DNA of 12,130 nucleotides from positions 1 to 12,130 of the forward strand of contig JADGIF010000272.1 of assembly GCA_018985225.1 (NCBI GenBank), in the 5' to 3' direction. Positions within the stretch are counted from its first letter, which is position 1. Every line of letters starts with the position of its first letter. Source of the DNA: Amoeboradix gromovi. Lineage: Eukaryota; Sanchytriomycota; Sanchytriomycetes; Sanchytriales; Sanchytriaceae. A model generated the notes under the pieces. The model did no database searches. It was not told the DNA's origin and saw nothing but the letters and a program-made list of their open reading frames with translations. A program made the translations under genes and the position numbers. Below are positions 1 through 8,621 of the stretch, in pieces.

Positions 1-426
1 TAATGGATCTAATGTATAAAGAAATTCAATGTGGACAAGTGATGGCAACCAATATGTCGTTTAATGATCATAAGAGAAAAAAGACACGATACACCAAAAT
101 CAAAAAGAATAAGAAGAAAGTCATTTATTATGGAGACGGGTCTTATAAACATAATAGCCACGGATGTGAATCTGTCATGAACAAAAAGTTAACTTATGCT
201 TTATCTAAAAGGATCTTGGTAATCATTCTTGTTCGGGATGTCATCACTTGAATGAGGATAAAAATGGATTAAAATTCGCTCTAGAAGACTTCGATTACGA
301 CAATGTAAACATTGCCTCGTAACGTTGGATCGAGATGTTAATGCTGTATATAATATTATGGAAGTAGTAGAATCGTATCTACTTTTTAATGAAAAACCTT
401 TGTGGCAACAAAGTGTCGCTGCATAG
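1..426 (+). pseudogene. Fanzor/TnpB-like RNA-guided nuclease, broken C-terminal part
   Basis: Three consecutive frames together give the end of a TnpB/Fanzor-type protein. The first frame (3-250) has a basic segment, then a GDGSY motif near 132 and a PNKKL-like stretch (MNKKL near 178), as seen ahead of RuvC-II in eukaryotic Fanzors. The second frame has a zinc knuckle CSGCHH (cysteines at 230 and 239). The third frame has the second knuckle CKHC (cysteines at 304 and 313), followed by the RuvC-III block DRDVNA (catalytic-type Asp at 334) and a terminal helix ending at the stop at 424-426. The acidic E-x-x-T-S segment of RuvC-II that should precede the first knuckle is absent, so a small deletion is likely there, and a second frameshift lies between about 285 and 300. 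In family terms this would be a transposon-borne RNA-guided DNA endonuclease; this copy cannot be active. The 5' part is outside the window. Family call from motif order only. Confidence 0.6.
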
Positions 427-524
427 TGACATGATATGGGACCTATGTATTTCTACTAGATTTACCCCTAGTCTAGAAATCATAGAGTGCGTCCCAAATC
501 TTGAAATGCTTTCAAACATCCCTC

Positions 525-1109
525 ATGGTTTTGTTATTAGCTTGCGGCGGATCTTACATTCCCTCCAAGTCTCCACAAATACCTCAATCTTTTACAAAGC
601 TACTCAAGAATGGTAAAATTCAGCAGGTAGTATCGCTTGGAAATACTGATAAAGATTATTTGAAAACTATATGCATTGACATCAAATCGGTATACGGTTA
701 TGATGATTCCATCAACGCTCCGGTTCAGTTCCTTAATTATTCTTTGAATCAGCCGGTCACCATTGGTGTGATAAATGGATACCAATTATTTGACGATGAT
801 ATGGCGTATATGGCTTGCTTGCACCTGAACTGCGATATTCTGATTGCACAGGGTGACAAACTGCGATGCATAGAATACAAGGATAAAATGATAATTTATA
901 CTGGGAGCATTACAGGAGCTTTTCAGCAGAAAGAAATAAAAGAAGATAAAGAATGGAGATTCAAAGTCGGTGCACCTTCATTTATTCTATTGGACATAAA
1001 TCAACATGTTACTATATACACATATCATCTCGGCGAGAAGCTTAAAGATGGGAGCTGGGTGGAGGATGTAAAGGTCGAAAGATTGGACTACAAAAAGGAT
1101 AATAAATAA
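525..1109 (+). CDS. Protein of unknown function, 194 aa, possible secreted/ER protein
   Basis: I do not recognise this protein. The open frame reaches upstream to about 486, but the first ATG is at 525, so I start there. The N-terminus, MVLLLACGG, is hydrophobic and could be a very short signal peptide or anchor, although it has no basic n-region. A Ser/Pro-rich stretch follows (IPSKSPQIPQ, residues 12-21). The remainder alternates short hydrophobic runs with turns, which suggests a beta-sandwich, and the tail is charged and Lys/Asp-rich. No catalytic motif is visible. It ends in TAA, 2 bp before the stop of the opposite-strand neighbour, so the 3' UTRs must overlap. A second frame (431-616) is also open across the 5' end, so an upstream exon cannot be excluded. 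It lies about 100 bp downstream of the Fanzor relic but shows no link to it. Confidence 0.6.
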   Translation: MVLLLACGGSYIPSKSPQIPQSFTKLLKNGKIQQVVSLGNTDKDYLKTICIDIKSVYGYDDSINAPVQFLNYSLNQPVTIGVINGYQLFDDDMAYMACLHLNCDILIAQGDKLRCIEYKDKMIIYTGSITGAFQQKEIKEDKEWRFKVGAPSFILLDINQHVTIYTYHLGEKLKDGSWVEDVKVERLDYKKDNK

Positions 1110-1111
1110 TA

Positions 1112-1936
1112 CTAGTTTATTTCAATAACAGCGCCTTTCATCTCAATGCTGGCTACAGAACCGTATTTTGTATGCAATGCCTCACAAGTAATTATCATTT
1201 CCTTTAAATCGGGGTCTGTATTTCTAAATCTCATTAGCAACTGAAAATACTTTTCAATTTTGCGCCTAGTATCCATGCAAGCTATGCTTAGTATTGAACT
1301 CTCTAAGATGCTACGTGGAACTGGAACAGACTCAAAAAGTCGAGATGATCGTAGGAATTCATCAACTTGGATGTCAAATGGTTGCGCACTTTTTGTTATG
1401 TTTTTGTGTTCAGTTTCCATTTTTATTGTGTCTATGAGCTTTGCTGCTATTGCAATATCTAGTAAATCACATGCAATACTATTGTTCTGCAAAATAGATG
1501 CAAATATTAATCTATTACTGTCATTTTCCAGTTCCACATTTATCATTTCTAAAAACCTGCTGTTGTAATCAATTATGTAATTCCTAATGTTGTTTATTGT
1601 TTCCATAAGCATTTTAATTCTTCTCCAAATAAGCGGATCACTGGTTTTATATGCAGCAACTAGGTGTTTAATAAAATTGTCGTAGGCGCTGTATTTCCCA
1701 TCGTATTTCATGCATAGTACGGAATGCTCATTTATTCTCTTGCAAACTGACTTATCGTTTTTGTTGCTTATAATTTCGTCCCGGACCAATCTAAGCCACT
1801 CTTCATAATCTTCTTGTGGTTCCAAATCGTACACTTTTGTATCCATTTCTAATCCCGCGAACAAGTGAAAATCAAACTTAAATTTGTCGTCCTTGATCTC
1901 TTCCAACCATTTGTAACTGTTACTGTAGTCTATCAT
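1112..1936 (-). CDS. Protein of unknown function, 274 aa, all-helical
   Basis: No family recognised. The frame stays open to 1966, but that extension begins with GTG; the first ATG, giving MIDYSNSYKWLEEI, is at 1936 and is preferred. The protein looks soluble and almost entirely alpha-helical, with charged amphipathic helices. It has an acidic stretch near residues 40-55 (DLEPQEDYEEWLRLVRDE), a Trp-Arg-Arg helix near the middle (PLIWRRIKMLMETINNIRN), and several leucine-rich helices after it. No transmembrane segment, zinc site or nucleotide-binding motif is visible. The pattern would suit a scaffold or complex subunit, but this is only an impression. It converges tail-to-tail with the 194-aa gene, with two bases between stop codons. 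The 542 bp upstream must hold its promoter and the 3' end of the RMD1-like gene, which is transcribed in the same direction. Confidence 0.65.
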   Translation of the reverse strand: MIDYSNSYKWLEEIKDDKFKFDFHLFAGLEMDTKVYDLEPQEDYEEWLRLVRDEIISNKNDKSVCKRINEHSVLCMKYDGKYSAYDNFIKHLVAAYKTSDPLIWRRIKMLMETINNIRNYIIDYNSRFLEMINVELENDSNRLIFASILQNNSIACDLLDIAIAAKLIDTIKMETEHKNITKSAQPFDIQVDEFLRSSRLFESVPVPRSILESSILSIACMDTRRKIEKYFQLLMRFRNTDPDLKEMIITCEALHTKYGSVASIEMKGAVIEIN

Positions 1937-2478
1937 TCTGGGAGACTTTAAAAACAAGACAAACACTTTAAAACAAATGTCTCAAAAAGGTAGAATTAGG
2001 CAGCTGGAAATGTCAACTTAATCATCTAAAATTTAGACTGCAACTTATCTACAACATATCATTATGGTTCTAAACACAGGAATGAGCAGATCCGATGAAT
2101 ATCTACAAACCCGCCTACCAGTTTCTTGTTTAGGGTTCTGAAATGACCTCTCTTGCAGAATTCATAACACAGTAAATTACTCCTATGGTAAGTATAATAA
2201 TCTTTTATTACCTACATAACATACTTTTGGATAAGTTTTTCATATAATTTTGGACAAGTTTTTCATATAATTTTGGACGCGAAGTTACTAAATATCTCTC
2301 TTTGTTTTACCATCCGCTCTACTCTCAGATCAGTTCTTGTAGAGCAGGTCCCTTAAATCAATGATCAGTAAAAAAAGACAAACTGAAGAGTTATTCAGAC
2401 TTGGTACTAAAATTACGTTAGGGAAGTTAGTTTGTCCAAACACTAAAGTTTTATGACATTGCAGCAATTCAATATCGT
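1937..2478. other. Intergenic spacer between the 274-aa gene and the RMD1-like gene
   Basis: This 542-bp stretch holds the 5' flank of the 274-aa gene and the 3' flank of the RMD1-like gene, both on the minus strand. It is AT-rich. The only distinct structure I see is a 23-bp tandem repeat at 2225-2277. A 76-codon frame runs into it from 2560 but has no family features. No tRNA, small RNA or clear transposon relic was found. Confidence 0.5.
2225..2277. repeat. Short tandem repeat, 23-bp unit, about 2.3 copies
   Basis: The unit begins ttttggayaagtttttcata and recurs with a period of exactly 23 bases: the GG dinucleotides lie at 2229, 2252 and 2275. The two full copies differ at one base (T versus C at 2232 and 2255), and a third copy breaks off after ttttgga. 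It is most simply a recent local duplication by slippage. Confidence 0.85.
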
Positions 2479-3664
2479 TTATTTCAAACCCATTAATTTG
2501 ACTAGAATTTCTACACTCATAACAATAGAATCTGCCACTAACAAAAATATTATAATCCAAGTCAATGAATCCATCTTGTTAGAATCAGAGTGACTGGCCA
2601 ACATGTCCAACAAATCGGATAGCACTTTTGTTCGTGTGTTCAGCAACTCAACGCGCTGTGGTATCTGCATGTAAACTTTGATTCTGTCATATATGACTTG
2701 TAAATCTGGATTAGCCCAAAAGAAATCTGGGATATCCAATACACTAGATACTAAATTAACCTTCATTTTGACATCATATAATCTGCCACAAGTTCTTGCA
2801 ATCTGAGTTTTACTAAAACTTATGTCACCCTTGATCGCCAACTCATCCGGTACAGTTTGTGAATCGTTAAGTGTGTTTGACATGATGTCTTCGTATACAG
2901 TTAGTTTAGCAGACTGCGCAAAACCATGACTTAAGCTCAGCTTAACCATAATATCTGTTGTCTTTAGAGTAATCATGTCGTTATAAATACGGGAATAATC
3001 TAGCTTGTCGTAATATTGAAAATGGAAATCTTCATTGACTGTATCTTCTTCGATCAGAGGCAACTTTTGCAAATGAAAAATCTCTTTTAGAATAAAATCT
3101 TCTTGATCAGGGTTGAAATTCCAAAAAACGATACATCCATATTCGAAATACAAAATTTCTCCAAAGCCATGATAGTCTTCAATATTAGCAGGTTCGTAAA
3201 CAAATGATGGAGCATTGTAAATCCTACATTACTTTAGAATACCATTCATACTTGGCATAAATTGCCTCGTCAAATATACGCGGATAAACAGAATGCTTGT
3301 CTTGGAGAAACTTAATTAATTCATTCATATTCAGTTCTTCAGAAACACAATAAGCAGCTACTCTTGGCAAATATTTCCGCTGTTCTGAACTCAGGGATTC
3401 TGCAAAAGTTTTAACGTCCTCTTTTCTTAGAAGTTCCAATATATGGCTTCGCTCATAATCTATTTCCTCCGCCTGCTCAACTTCCGGGAGTAAGACTTTC
3501 TTTGGATTTAACTTTGAAAATCGTTTTACTTTTTTTTCATCGATTGGGGACGTCAGTCGAGTTAATTGCTCCAGCTGTGGCAAGCTTTTAACTAACAGAG
3601 GCACTGAGGTTTCGGGTTGATTATTAGGCGTCGAAAGAGAATCGACCTGATGTGTTTCCGACAT
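2479..3664 (-). CDS. RMD1: RMD1/RMND1 (DUF155) family protein, two exons
   Basis: Exon 1 (3664-3243) and exon 2 (3223-2479) give a 388-aa protein. Residues 1-95 are a variable, Pro/Ser- and charge-rich N-terminus. The DUF155 core starts near residue 98 with YLPRVAAYC, then FDEAIYAKYEW, and continues in exon 2 with FEYGCIVFWNF (about 167-177), SLSHGFAQSAKL (about 217-228), a DIPDFFW segment and QRVELLNTR. These blocks occur in this order in yeast Rmd1, fission-yeast Sif2/Sif3 and human RMND1. A single hydrophobic helix near residues 362-382 forms the usual C-terminal membrane anchor. Yeast Rmd1 (430 aa) is needed for meiotic nuclear division and the human relative acts in mitochondrial translation; the molecular role is poorly understood. 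No mitochondrial presequence is obvious, so the Rmd1/Sif2 branch is likelier than RMND1. The ATG at 3664 starts the frame. Whether the join is an intron or an indel is treated separately. Confidence 0.85.
3224..3242 (-). other. Candidate 19-nt GT-AG intron in the RMD1-like gene
   Basis: Read on the minus strand this is GTATTCTAAAGTAATGTAG. Removing it fuses the Trp codon TG|G and carries the DUF155 core from one frame into the next (YAKYEW then IYNAPSF). Unspliced, the reading frame hits TAG, which is the acceptor itself. A single-base sequencing or assembly insertion would also restore the frame, adding about six residues, so the intron is a proposal. Confidence 0.5.
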
Positions 3665-3922
3665 TATTGTTTGAGGGACTTAAATTTACTTTTCAAAACG
3701 CTAATTTTGAACCAATGAAACCTATAAAATTAATCTCTCATTTGAAGAAAGATGCTTATAGCATAATTTTCTTGCAATTAAAAGCATTAACGTGCGTTAG
3801 GAATAAGTTTGTCTGAAGTTGCAGTGCTAAACGTATTACATTTATCGCTAGAGCATCACTGCGTGTCTACGGTAATTAGGCATTGAAATATGTTTCTTGT
3901 ATAAATACTTTTTCAAACAATT
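3665..3922. promoter_or_regulatory. Shared divergent promoter region, RMD1-like gene and VPS18
   Basis: These 258 bp separate two start codons that point away from each other, so both promoters must lie here or overlap the genes. A TATAAA lies at 3900-3905, only 18 bp before the VPS18 ATG, which would imply a very short or absent 5' UTR if used. A second TATAAA at 3722-3727 and a CCAAT at 3712-3716 (plus strand) lie near the RMD1 end. These motifs are common in AT-rich DNA and none is proven. Confidence 0.4.
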
Positions 3923-6478
3923 ATGAGTTTAAAATTTCACCCAGAACCTGTTGCATTTGATTTCAATGGTGACATCTTATCATTTAGCGCTTATAATGAC
4001 AAATTAGTATTTCTTTTGCAGCTGGAGAATGGTCACAAAATACTTCGAGTTGACTTAAAGAACCCAGAAATTATTGAGGATTTCAATGTGATTATTGGCG
4101 AAGATTACTGTCTAAAAATGCTTAGCAACATTTTGCTTCTCTCTGATAAGAAACTTTATATTGTCGACTTGAATATAGAATACGATTTGGATTCTAAAAT
4201 GAGCGATATTGTGGAATATAGACAAGGCTACATAACTGCGTCTCAACGCGGACATGTTTATTATTTACAAGGCACAACTGTTATAGATTCGGGCTTAATT
4301 AACAAAATCCGAAATAAATCAAAAAACATACTTCAATCAACTGAAATTGGTAGTTTGCCGAACGAAAAAGCAGTTTCGAAGATAATTATCCAACCTTTTC
4401 CAGACTCCACTGTTGTCGGCTTTCTCTTTGTACAAAATCGGATTTTATATCAGGCAATTTGGGATCAGCAAGATTTTACTTTAAATGACATTTGCAGGGA
4501 TGTAGTTGATGTTTGCACTTATCGCTCCCCAATATCTAAAATTTGCATTGCCACTAGTAGAAGCATATACTTGGCGTCAACAGATTACATTAATTACTTA
4601 AAAACTGACAAATGGATTAAATTAGAGAACAAAAGCATAGCTCTAGATGTTGTTAAGATAAGTCATTGCTTTCTCACCGAGTATTATGTGGGAATTGTTG
4701 ATGACGTCAGCAAATCTATATGCTTTTACTGGATCCCGAACCCTCTGGATCAGTTAAGTGAAATTAAAATAAGTGTTCAAGGATTTTGTCATGATACCCT
4801 AATGAATACATATTGGGTGCACTCAAATAGACAATTGTTTGAGATTATAGCAACAAATGAGAGTCAAGGATTGTGGCGTAAGTTCGTTGAAATCAATGAC
4901 TTTGAAAAGGCCAAGGAATTGGCAACAGCGAATGAGGAAAAGGACGAAATACTATACAATCAAGCCAAGTATTTGTTAAGCAGAGATCAAGGATCAATGG
5001 CGGCATCATGTTTCGCACAAATGAATAATTTCGACTTAGATGAAATAGCATTGCTGCTTACCGGCAATTCAGCGTTACGTGAGTTCATCGTAATGTGCAT
5101 ACCTAGAATCCATAGTAAAATATCAAAAACACTTGTGCTCCATTGGTCTCTGTATCTAGCTTTAGAAGAAATGACTTTGCTAAGACTCCAAAAGTTAAAA
5201 CATAATCACTTGTACTTGTTTTGCAAGTCATTGCTACTAGAGCACAAGCATATATGCCATCCTAAAACTGTTTACCAGTTATTGCAGAGTCATGATGAAG
5301 ATGATTTAATTTTAGAATATGCAGATATGATTAATGATTATAAGCACAAGTTTTATTTCTATATCAATAAAAAAGACTACTTGCGGGGTATAAATACTCT
5401 TGAAAACCAAAAAGATGTAGGATTGATATATTCCAACATTTCACTCTTGCTCCAGCATTCTCCAAAAGAAACAGTTAACTTATTGTTGAATCACCCAGAC
5501 ATTGATCCTAGACTTGTTATTCCTGCTTTCGTAAAGCATTTGAGTGATTTGGATTCTATATTGCTATATTTGGAGTCAATAATAAAGTCTAATAGAGAGC
5601 CTAGCGTTCACAATTTTCTTTTTAGCTTGTACTGTCAGTATAGCAATGAAGATAGCAAAATTATGCCATATTTACTAGGCAATCGCCGTTTCTGTGACTT
5701 GGATTATGCCTTGTTACAAACAACGAAATTTAACCATTCTTTGTCAACAGTTACCATCTACAGTGAATTAGGCCTTCATGACGAAGCTATTCAAATGTCA
5801 CTGCGATTAAATGACCTCTCATTGGCCAAAAAGGCAGTAAACCAGGTAAGCGATCACTCTGAAAATCACCGTTTGTGGCTAAAAATTGCAAAACATGTCG
5901 TGGAAAAGAATTCGAATTTGAAAGAAATTTTAGAGACACTTGATGAGTCACCATTGGACGTATATGATTTATTGCCATGGTTTCCAAACTTTGAGGAAAT
6001 TGATGAATTTAAAGATGAGATTTGCAAATCGTTAGAGAAACAACAAAAAAGGATCAACAAGGTACACGAAAATGTGCAAAAATGGCAGCATATCGGCGAA
6101 AGATTGCACGCAGCTAAATTAGATCTCAGAAAGAGATACACTTCTATTACCATAAAAGATGTTTGTAGCCATTGTCGTTTGCCTTTAATCCAGAACACGG
6201 ACTACTTCACCGTATATTCATGCAGACATGGATTTCATTTTAAATGTATGTTGAATTTCTGTAAAACCATATTACCGAGTCGAAGATCGGATGAATTAAG
6301 CAATTTGCAAGTAAAATTAGAATTAGCTGAAAAGCAAAAAGATGACGAGTTGGTATTCGCGATCAGAAAAGACATTGAAAGCATGGCTACATTCGAGTGC
6401 TGCTACTGTGGTGAAATTATGATTAAAAGCATTGACATGCCATTTTATGCTCCAAACGATAATCCTTTAAAGATTTAG
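3923..6478 (+). CDS. VPS18: Vps18/Pep3, RING-type subunit of HOPS and CORVET
   Basis: This 851-aa protein is a core subunit of the HOPS and CORVET complexes, which tether endosomes and vacuoles/lysosomes before SNARE-driven fusion. Residues 1 to about 310 match the Pep3/Vps18 beta-propeller region. A helical solenoid begins near 318 (EINDFEKAKELA, the usual entry to the clathrin-type repeats) and runs to about 690. A charged coiled coil follows at about 691-740 (EEIDEFKDEICKSLEKQQKR), and then a RING-H2 finger. Its ligands are visible: C748, C751, C767, H769, H772, C775, then C826 (or C827) and C829. The long charged linker between the sixth and seventh ligands is typical of Vps18. The length is somewhat below that of yeast (918) and human (973). 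The ATG at 3923 opens on MSLKFHPEPVAFDF and no earlier in-frame ATG is needed. There are no introns. It ends 25 bp from the opposing 705-aa gene. Confidence 0.93.
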   Translation: MSLKFHPEPVAFDFNGDILSFSAYNDKLVFLLQLENGHKILRVDLKNPEIIEDFNVIIGEDYCLKMLSNILLLSDKKLYIVDLNIEYDLDSKMSDIVEYRQGYITASQRGHVYYLQGTTVIDSGLINKIRNKSKNILQSTEIGSLPNEKAVSKIIIQPFPDSTVVGFLFVQNRILYQAIWDQQDFTLNDICRDVVDVCTYRSPISKICIATSRSIYLASTDYINYLKTDKWIKLENKSIALDVVKISHCFLTEYYVGIVDDVSKSICFYWIPNPLDQLSEIKISVQGFCHDTLMNTYWVHSNRQLFEIIATNESQGLWRKFVEINDFEKAKELATANEEKDEILYNQAKYLLSRDQGSMAASCFAQMNNFDLDEIALLLTGNSALREFIVMCIPRIHSKISKTLVLHWSLYLALEEMTLLRLQKLKHNHLYLFCKSLLLEHKHICHPKTVYQLLQSHDEDDLILEYADMINDYKHKFYFYINKKDYLRGINTLENQKDVGLIYSNISLLLQHSPKETVNLLLNHPDIDPRLVIPAFVKHLSDLDSILLYLESIIKSNREPSVHNFLFSLYCQYSNEDSKIMPYLLGNRRFCDLDYALLQTTKFNHSLSTVTIYSELGLHDEAIQMSLRLNDLSLAKKAVNQVSDHSENHRLWLKIAKHVVEKNSNLKEILETLDESPLDVYDLLPWFPNFEEIDEFKDEICKSLEKQQKRINKVHENVQKWQHIGERLHAAKLDLRKRYTSITIKDVCSHCRLPLIQNTDYFTVYSCRHGFHFKCMLNFCKTILPSRRSDELSNLQVKLELAEKQKDDELVFAIRKDIESMATFECCYCGEIMIKSIDMPFYAPNDNPLKI

Positions 6479-6503
6479 TAAACTTTTAAACAAAGTAATT
6501 GTT

Positions 6504-8621
6504 TTATTGTTTTTTGTTACTCAAAAATAGAGGTATAGCTTGTAATAGCAGATGATAACCCAAACTAATTTGGTATTCCAAGTTATCTAATCTGAACTTA
6601 AACGCATCCGTAATCTCATACTGAGGTTCTGTAAAGCTGGGTACATCGTTCAACTTCCTTGAAAACAAGTCAAATATGACCTCAACCTTTACTTGAGGTT
6701 TGTTGATGGTCGCAACGCATGGGATGAAGGGAAAATTCAAATTATTCTGGTTTCTATGCAACAGCAAATTGTCAGCAATTGGTTCCATCAGTTGGAAGCT
6801 AGCAGTCTCTGTTACTTGTAGATAAAAACGACATTTCTCATGCTTGTCAGGCGGGTTTTTATAGCCCTCGACTAAATGAGGTTTGCACTTGACCTGCTCA
6901 ATTTTCTCAACTTTTAGTGCGTCATCACTGATGAAATATATCTTGTTGCCATCAACGTGGATAGACTCGACAAATTCGCCATAGTAAACCATGTCACTTT
7001 TGTTTAATGGAAATAATTTGTTTTGCTCCAGTTCCAACAGTAAGCTATTCCAGGGTGCATGGGGATTATTTAATACCAACGAGTGTGTTTTGGATTCCCT
7101 ACAGAGTACTTTAAATTTTAAATCAAATACGTCTAGTACAATTATAACATTGCAAGATTGGTACTTGTCGTAACAATAGATGTTAATTATTGTATCTGGT
7201 TTTGTGTAGAATATGTTGAGTTCGGGTAGATCGGGAAATTTAAAATCGCGCAAATAAAACTCAAATTTGTCATCATTTAAAGGATTGGTCTGAAAACAAG
7301 ATTTGTCCGGCTTAAAACTGGTGTAGTAACTGTCTACTGGTACATTATCAGTATTTAATATACAAGTGCTCATTTTTAAGGTTACCCTACCAGGATAATA
7401 TTGCAACTCATCCGCTATCTTGGATTTAAATAATTGGATATCGGATTGCAACAAATTCGACAAATGATCGATGCTTTGATTCACAGTGAAATCCTTACAT
7501 AATGTATGCAAAAGCCTATCGCTGCAAAATGCATTTGAGTTGTTAGATATAACCACAATGTCATAAGGACAAGAATCTGCAACATAGTGTACTGGTTTTG
7601 TATCTGTTTGGACATCTAATTGACTTTTCACAACAGCGGATATAGTTGGATAATTTTCTATATCATTGTATTTTAAAAAAGAGGTTGCAAAGTTGTGTAG
7701 TTCAACTCTGGCCATGTTGTTATTGCCAGAAATGACATGTTTATAGGTCCTGGTATCGTCTTTGAATTTAATAGCGTCATCTAATATTTCATCGTCTGAA
7801 TCGGAGAGTTCAGGTTTTAAATATGGATCTACCTGTGGAGCAGCATGATCCACAATGAAAGAACTCTTCATAATTTCTAATGAGTTGTGATGACTTTTCA
7901 ATACTCTGATTTGATATGGAGAAAGAATGTAGCCGATTGAAATCTCGCTATTGCTTCCACTGGTGTATGCCTCGTTCTTAGTTATTTCACCATGATATTT
8001 ACCTATGTTTTTCTCTTCCTCGATGTCTTGTAGTATCTTCGCTAGCAAAATATACCATTTCTCAACAGGCTTTATTATTCTCTGGTTATTGTTGAATAAG
8101 AAGATAGTACCTGTAAATCTTGAATCTTCCATTTCAACTACAATATGACAGTCCAATAGTTCCTCAACAAGCAAAGAAAACAAATTTACAGCCTCGATAT
8201 TGTCACCAAAGGCAGTGTATCCTTTCAAGATGTTGAACTTATCAGCAAATTGTCCAAATCTTTCGATAGAAGAATGGTCTAGCTGGAATTTTGAAAATCT
8301 AATCAAACTATCTCTTAGGAGCTTACTGTAGCTTTGGGGTCTAAAAACATGAGAGAATATACCTCGGGTCGTGTTGAGTTCGTCTCGAGTTCTACATTTT
8401 GAAATGCACTCATCAATTATCTTCATTCTTAAGTTGCTTACCTTATTTCTGTTTTTATCGTATCTATCAGGTCTTTTTCGGTCTCTATTTTCATAAGGCA
8501 AGTTGTTGTGAAGGCGTTTTGTCACCTCTCTTGGCATTGATTCAAGGAGATTCGTAACTGACTTAATTATTGACTGTTTTTGTATTAAGGTTTGCGTAAT
8601 AGCGCCCAAAAAAGCCGTCAT
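6504..8621 (-). CDS. Large protein of unknown function, 705 aa
   Basis: I do not recognise this protein. The frame is uninterrupted from the ATG at 8621 to the stop at 6504. The N-terminus (MTAFLGAITQTLIQKQSIIK) is amphipathic, poor in acidic residues and followed by a Lys/Arg-rich stretch (about 45-60), so a mitochondrial or nuclear targeting role is possible. Residues 60-200 are helical and leucine-rich. An acidic linker lies at about 265-289 (ELSDSDDEILDDAIKFKDD). The C-terminal 350 residues alternate strands and turns, as in beta-rich domains, with a conspicuous FYTKPDTIINIYCYD segment. No transmembrane helix, helicase, kinase, protease or zinc motif is visible. It converges with VPS18 (25 bp between stops) and diverges from PRP5 across a 702-bp gap containing a transposon relic. 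Confidence 0.75.
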   Translation of the reverse strand: MTAFLGAITQTLIQKQSIIKSVTNLLESMPREVTKRLHNNLPYENRDRKRPDRYDKNRNKVSNLRMKIIDECISKCRTRDELNTTRGIFSHVFRPQSYSKLLRDSLIRFSKFQLDHSSIERFGQFADKFNILKGYTAFGDNIEAVNLFSLLVEELLDCHIVVEMEDSRFTGTIFLFNNNQRIIKPVEKWYILLAKILQDIEEEKNIGKYHGEITKNEAYTSGSNSEISIGYILSPYQIRVLKSHHNSLEIMKSSFIVDHAAPQVDPYLKPELSDSDDEILDDAIKFKDDTRTYKHVISGNNNMARVELHNFATSFLKYNDIENYPTISAVVKSQLDVQTDTKPVHYVADSCPYDIVVISNNSNAFCSDRLLHTLCKDFTVNQSIDHLSNLLQSDIQLFKSKIADELQYYPGRVTLKMSTCILNTDNVPVDSYYTSFKPDKSCFQTNPLNDDKFEFYLRDFKFPDLPELNIFYTKPDTIINIYCYDKYQSCNVIIVLDVFDLKFKVLCRESKTHSLVLNNPHAPWNSLLLELEQNKLFPLNKSDMVYYGEFVESIHVDGNKIYFISDDALKVEKIEQVKCKPHLVEGYKNPPDKHEKCRFYLQVTETASFQLMEPIADNLLLHRNQNNLNFPFIPCVATINKPQVKVEVIFDLFSRKLNDVPSFTEPQYEITDAFKFRLDNLEYQISLGYHLLLQAIPLFLSNKKQ

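Noticed and set aside
540-560. Lipobox-like LLAC near the start of the 194-aa protein
   Set aside because: Bacterial lipoprotein processing does not apply to a eukaryotic gene, and the hydrophobic run is very short with no basic start.
389-616. 75-codon plus-strand frame overlapping the start of the 194-aa gene
   Set aside because: No recognisable features. A splice from it into the downstream frame is possible on paper (GT at about 569 to AG at 599) but nothing favours it over the simple ATG at 525.
1260-1568. 102-codon plus-strand frame opposite the 274-aa gene, and similar frames opposite VPS18, the 705-aa gene and PRP5
   Set aside because: These are antisense shadows of real genes: no family signature, while the opposite frame carries conserved or longer coding sequence.
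2330-2560. 76-codon minus-strand frame overlapping the RMD1-like C-terminus
   Set aside because: It starts inside the well-supported RMD1 coding sequence in another frame, has no family features, and the RMD1 frame already ends with its normal membrane helix.
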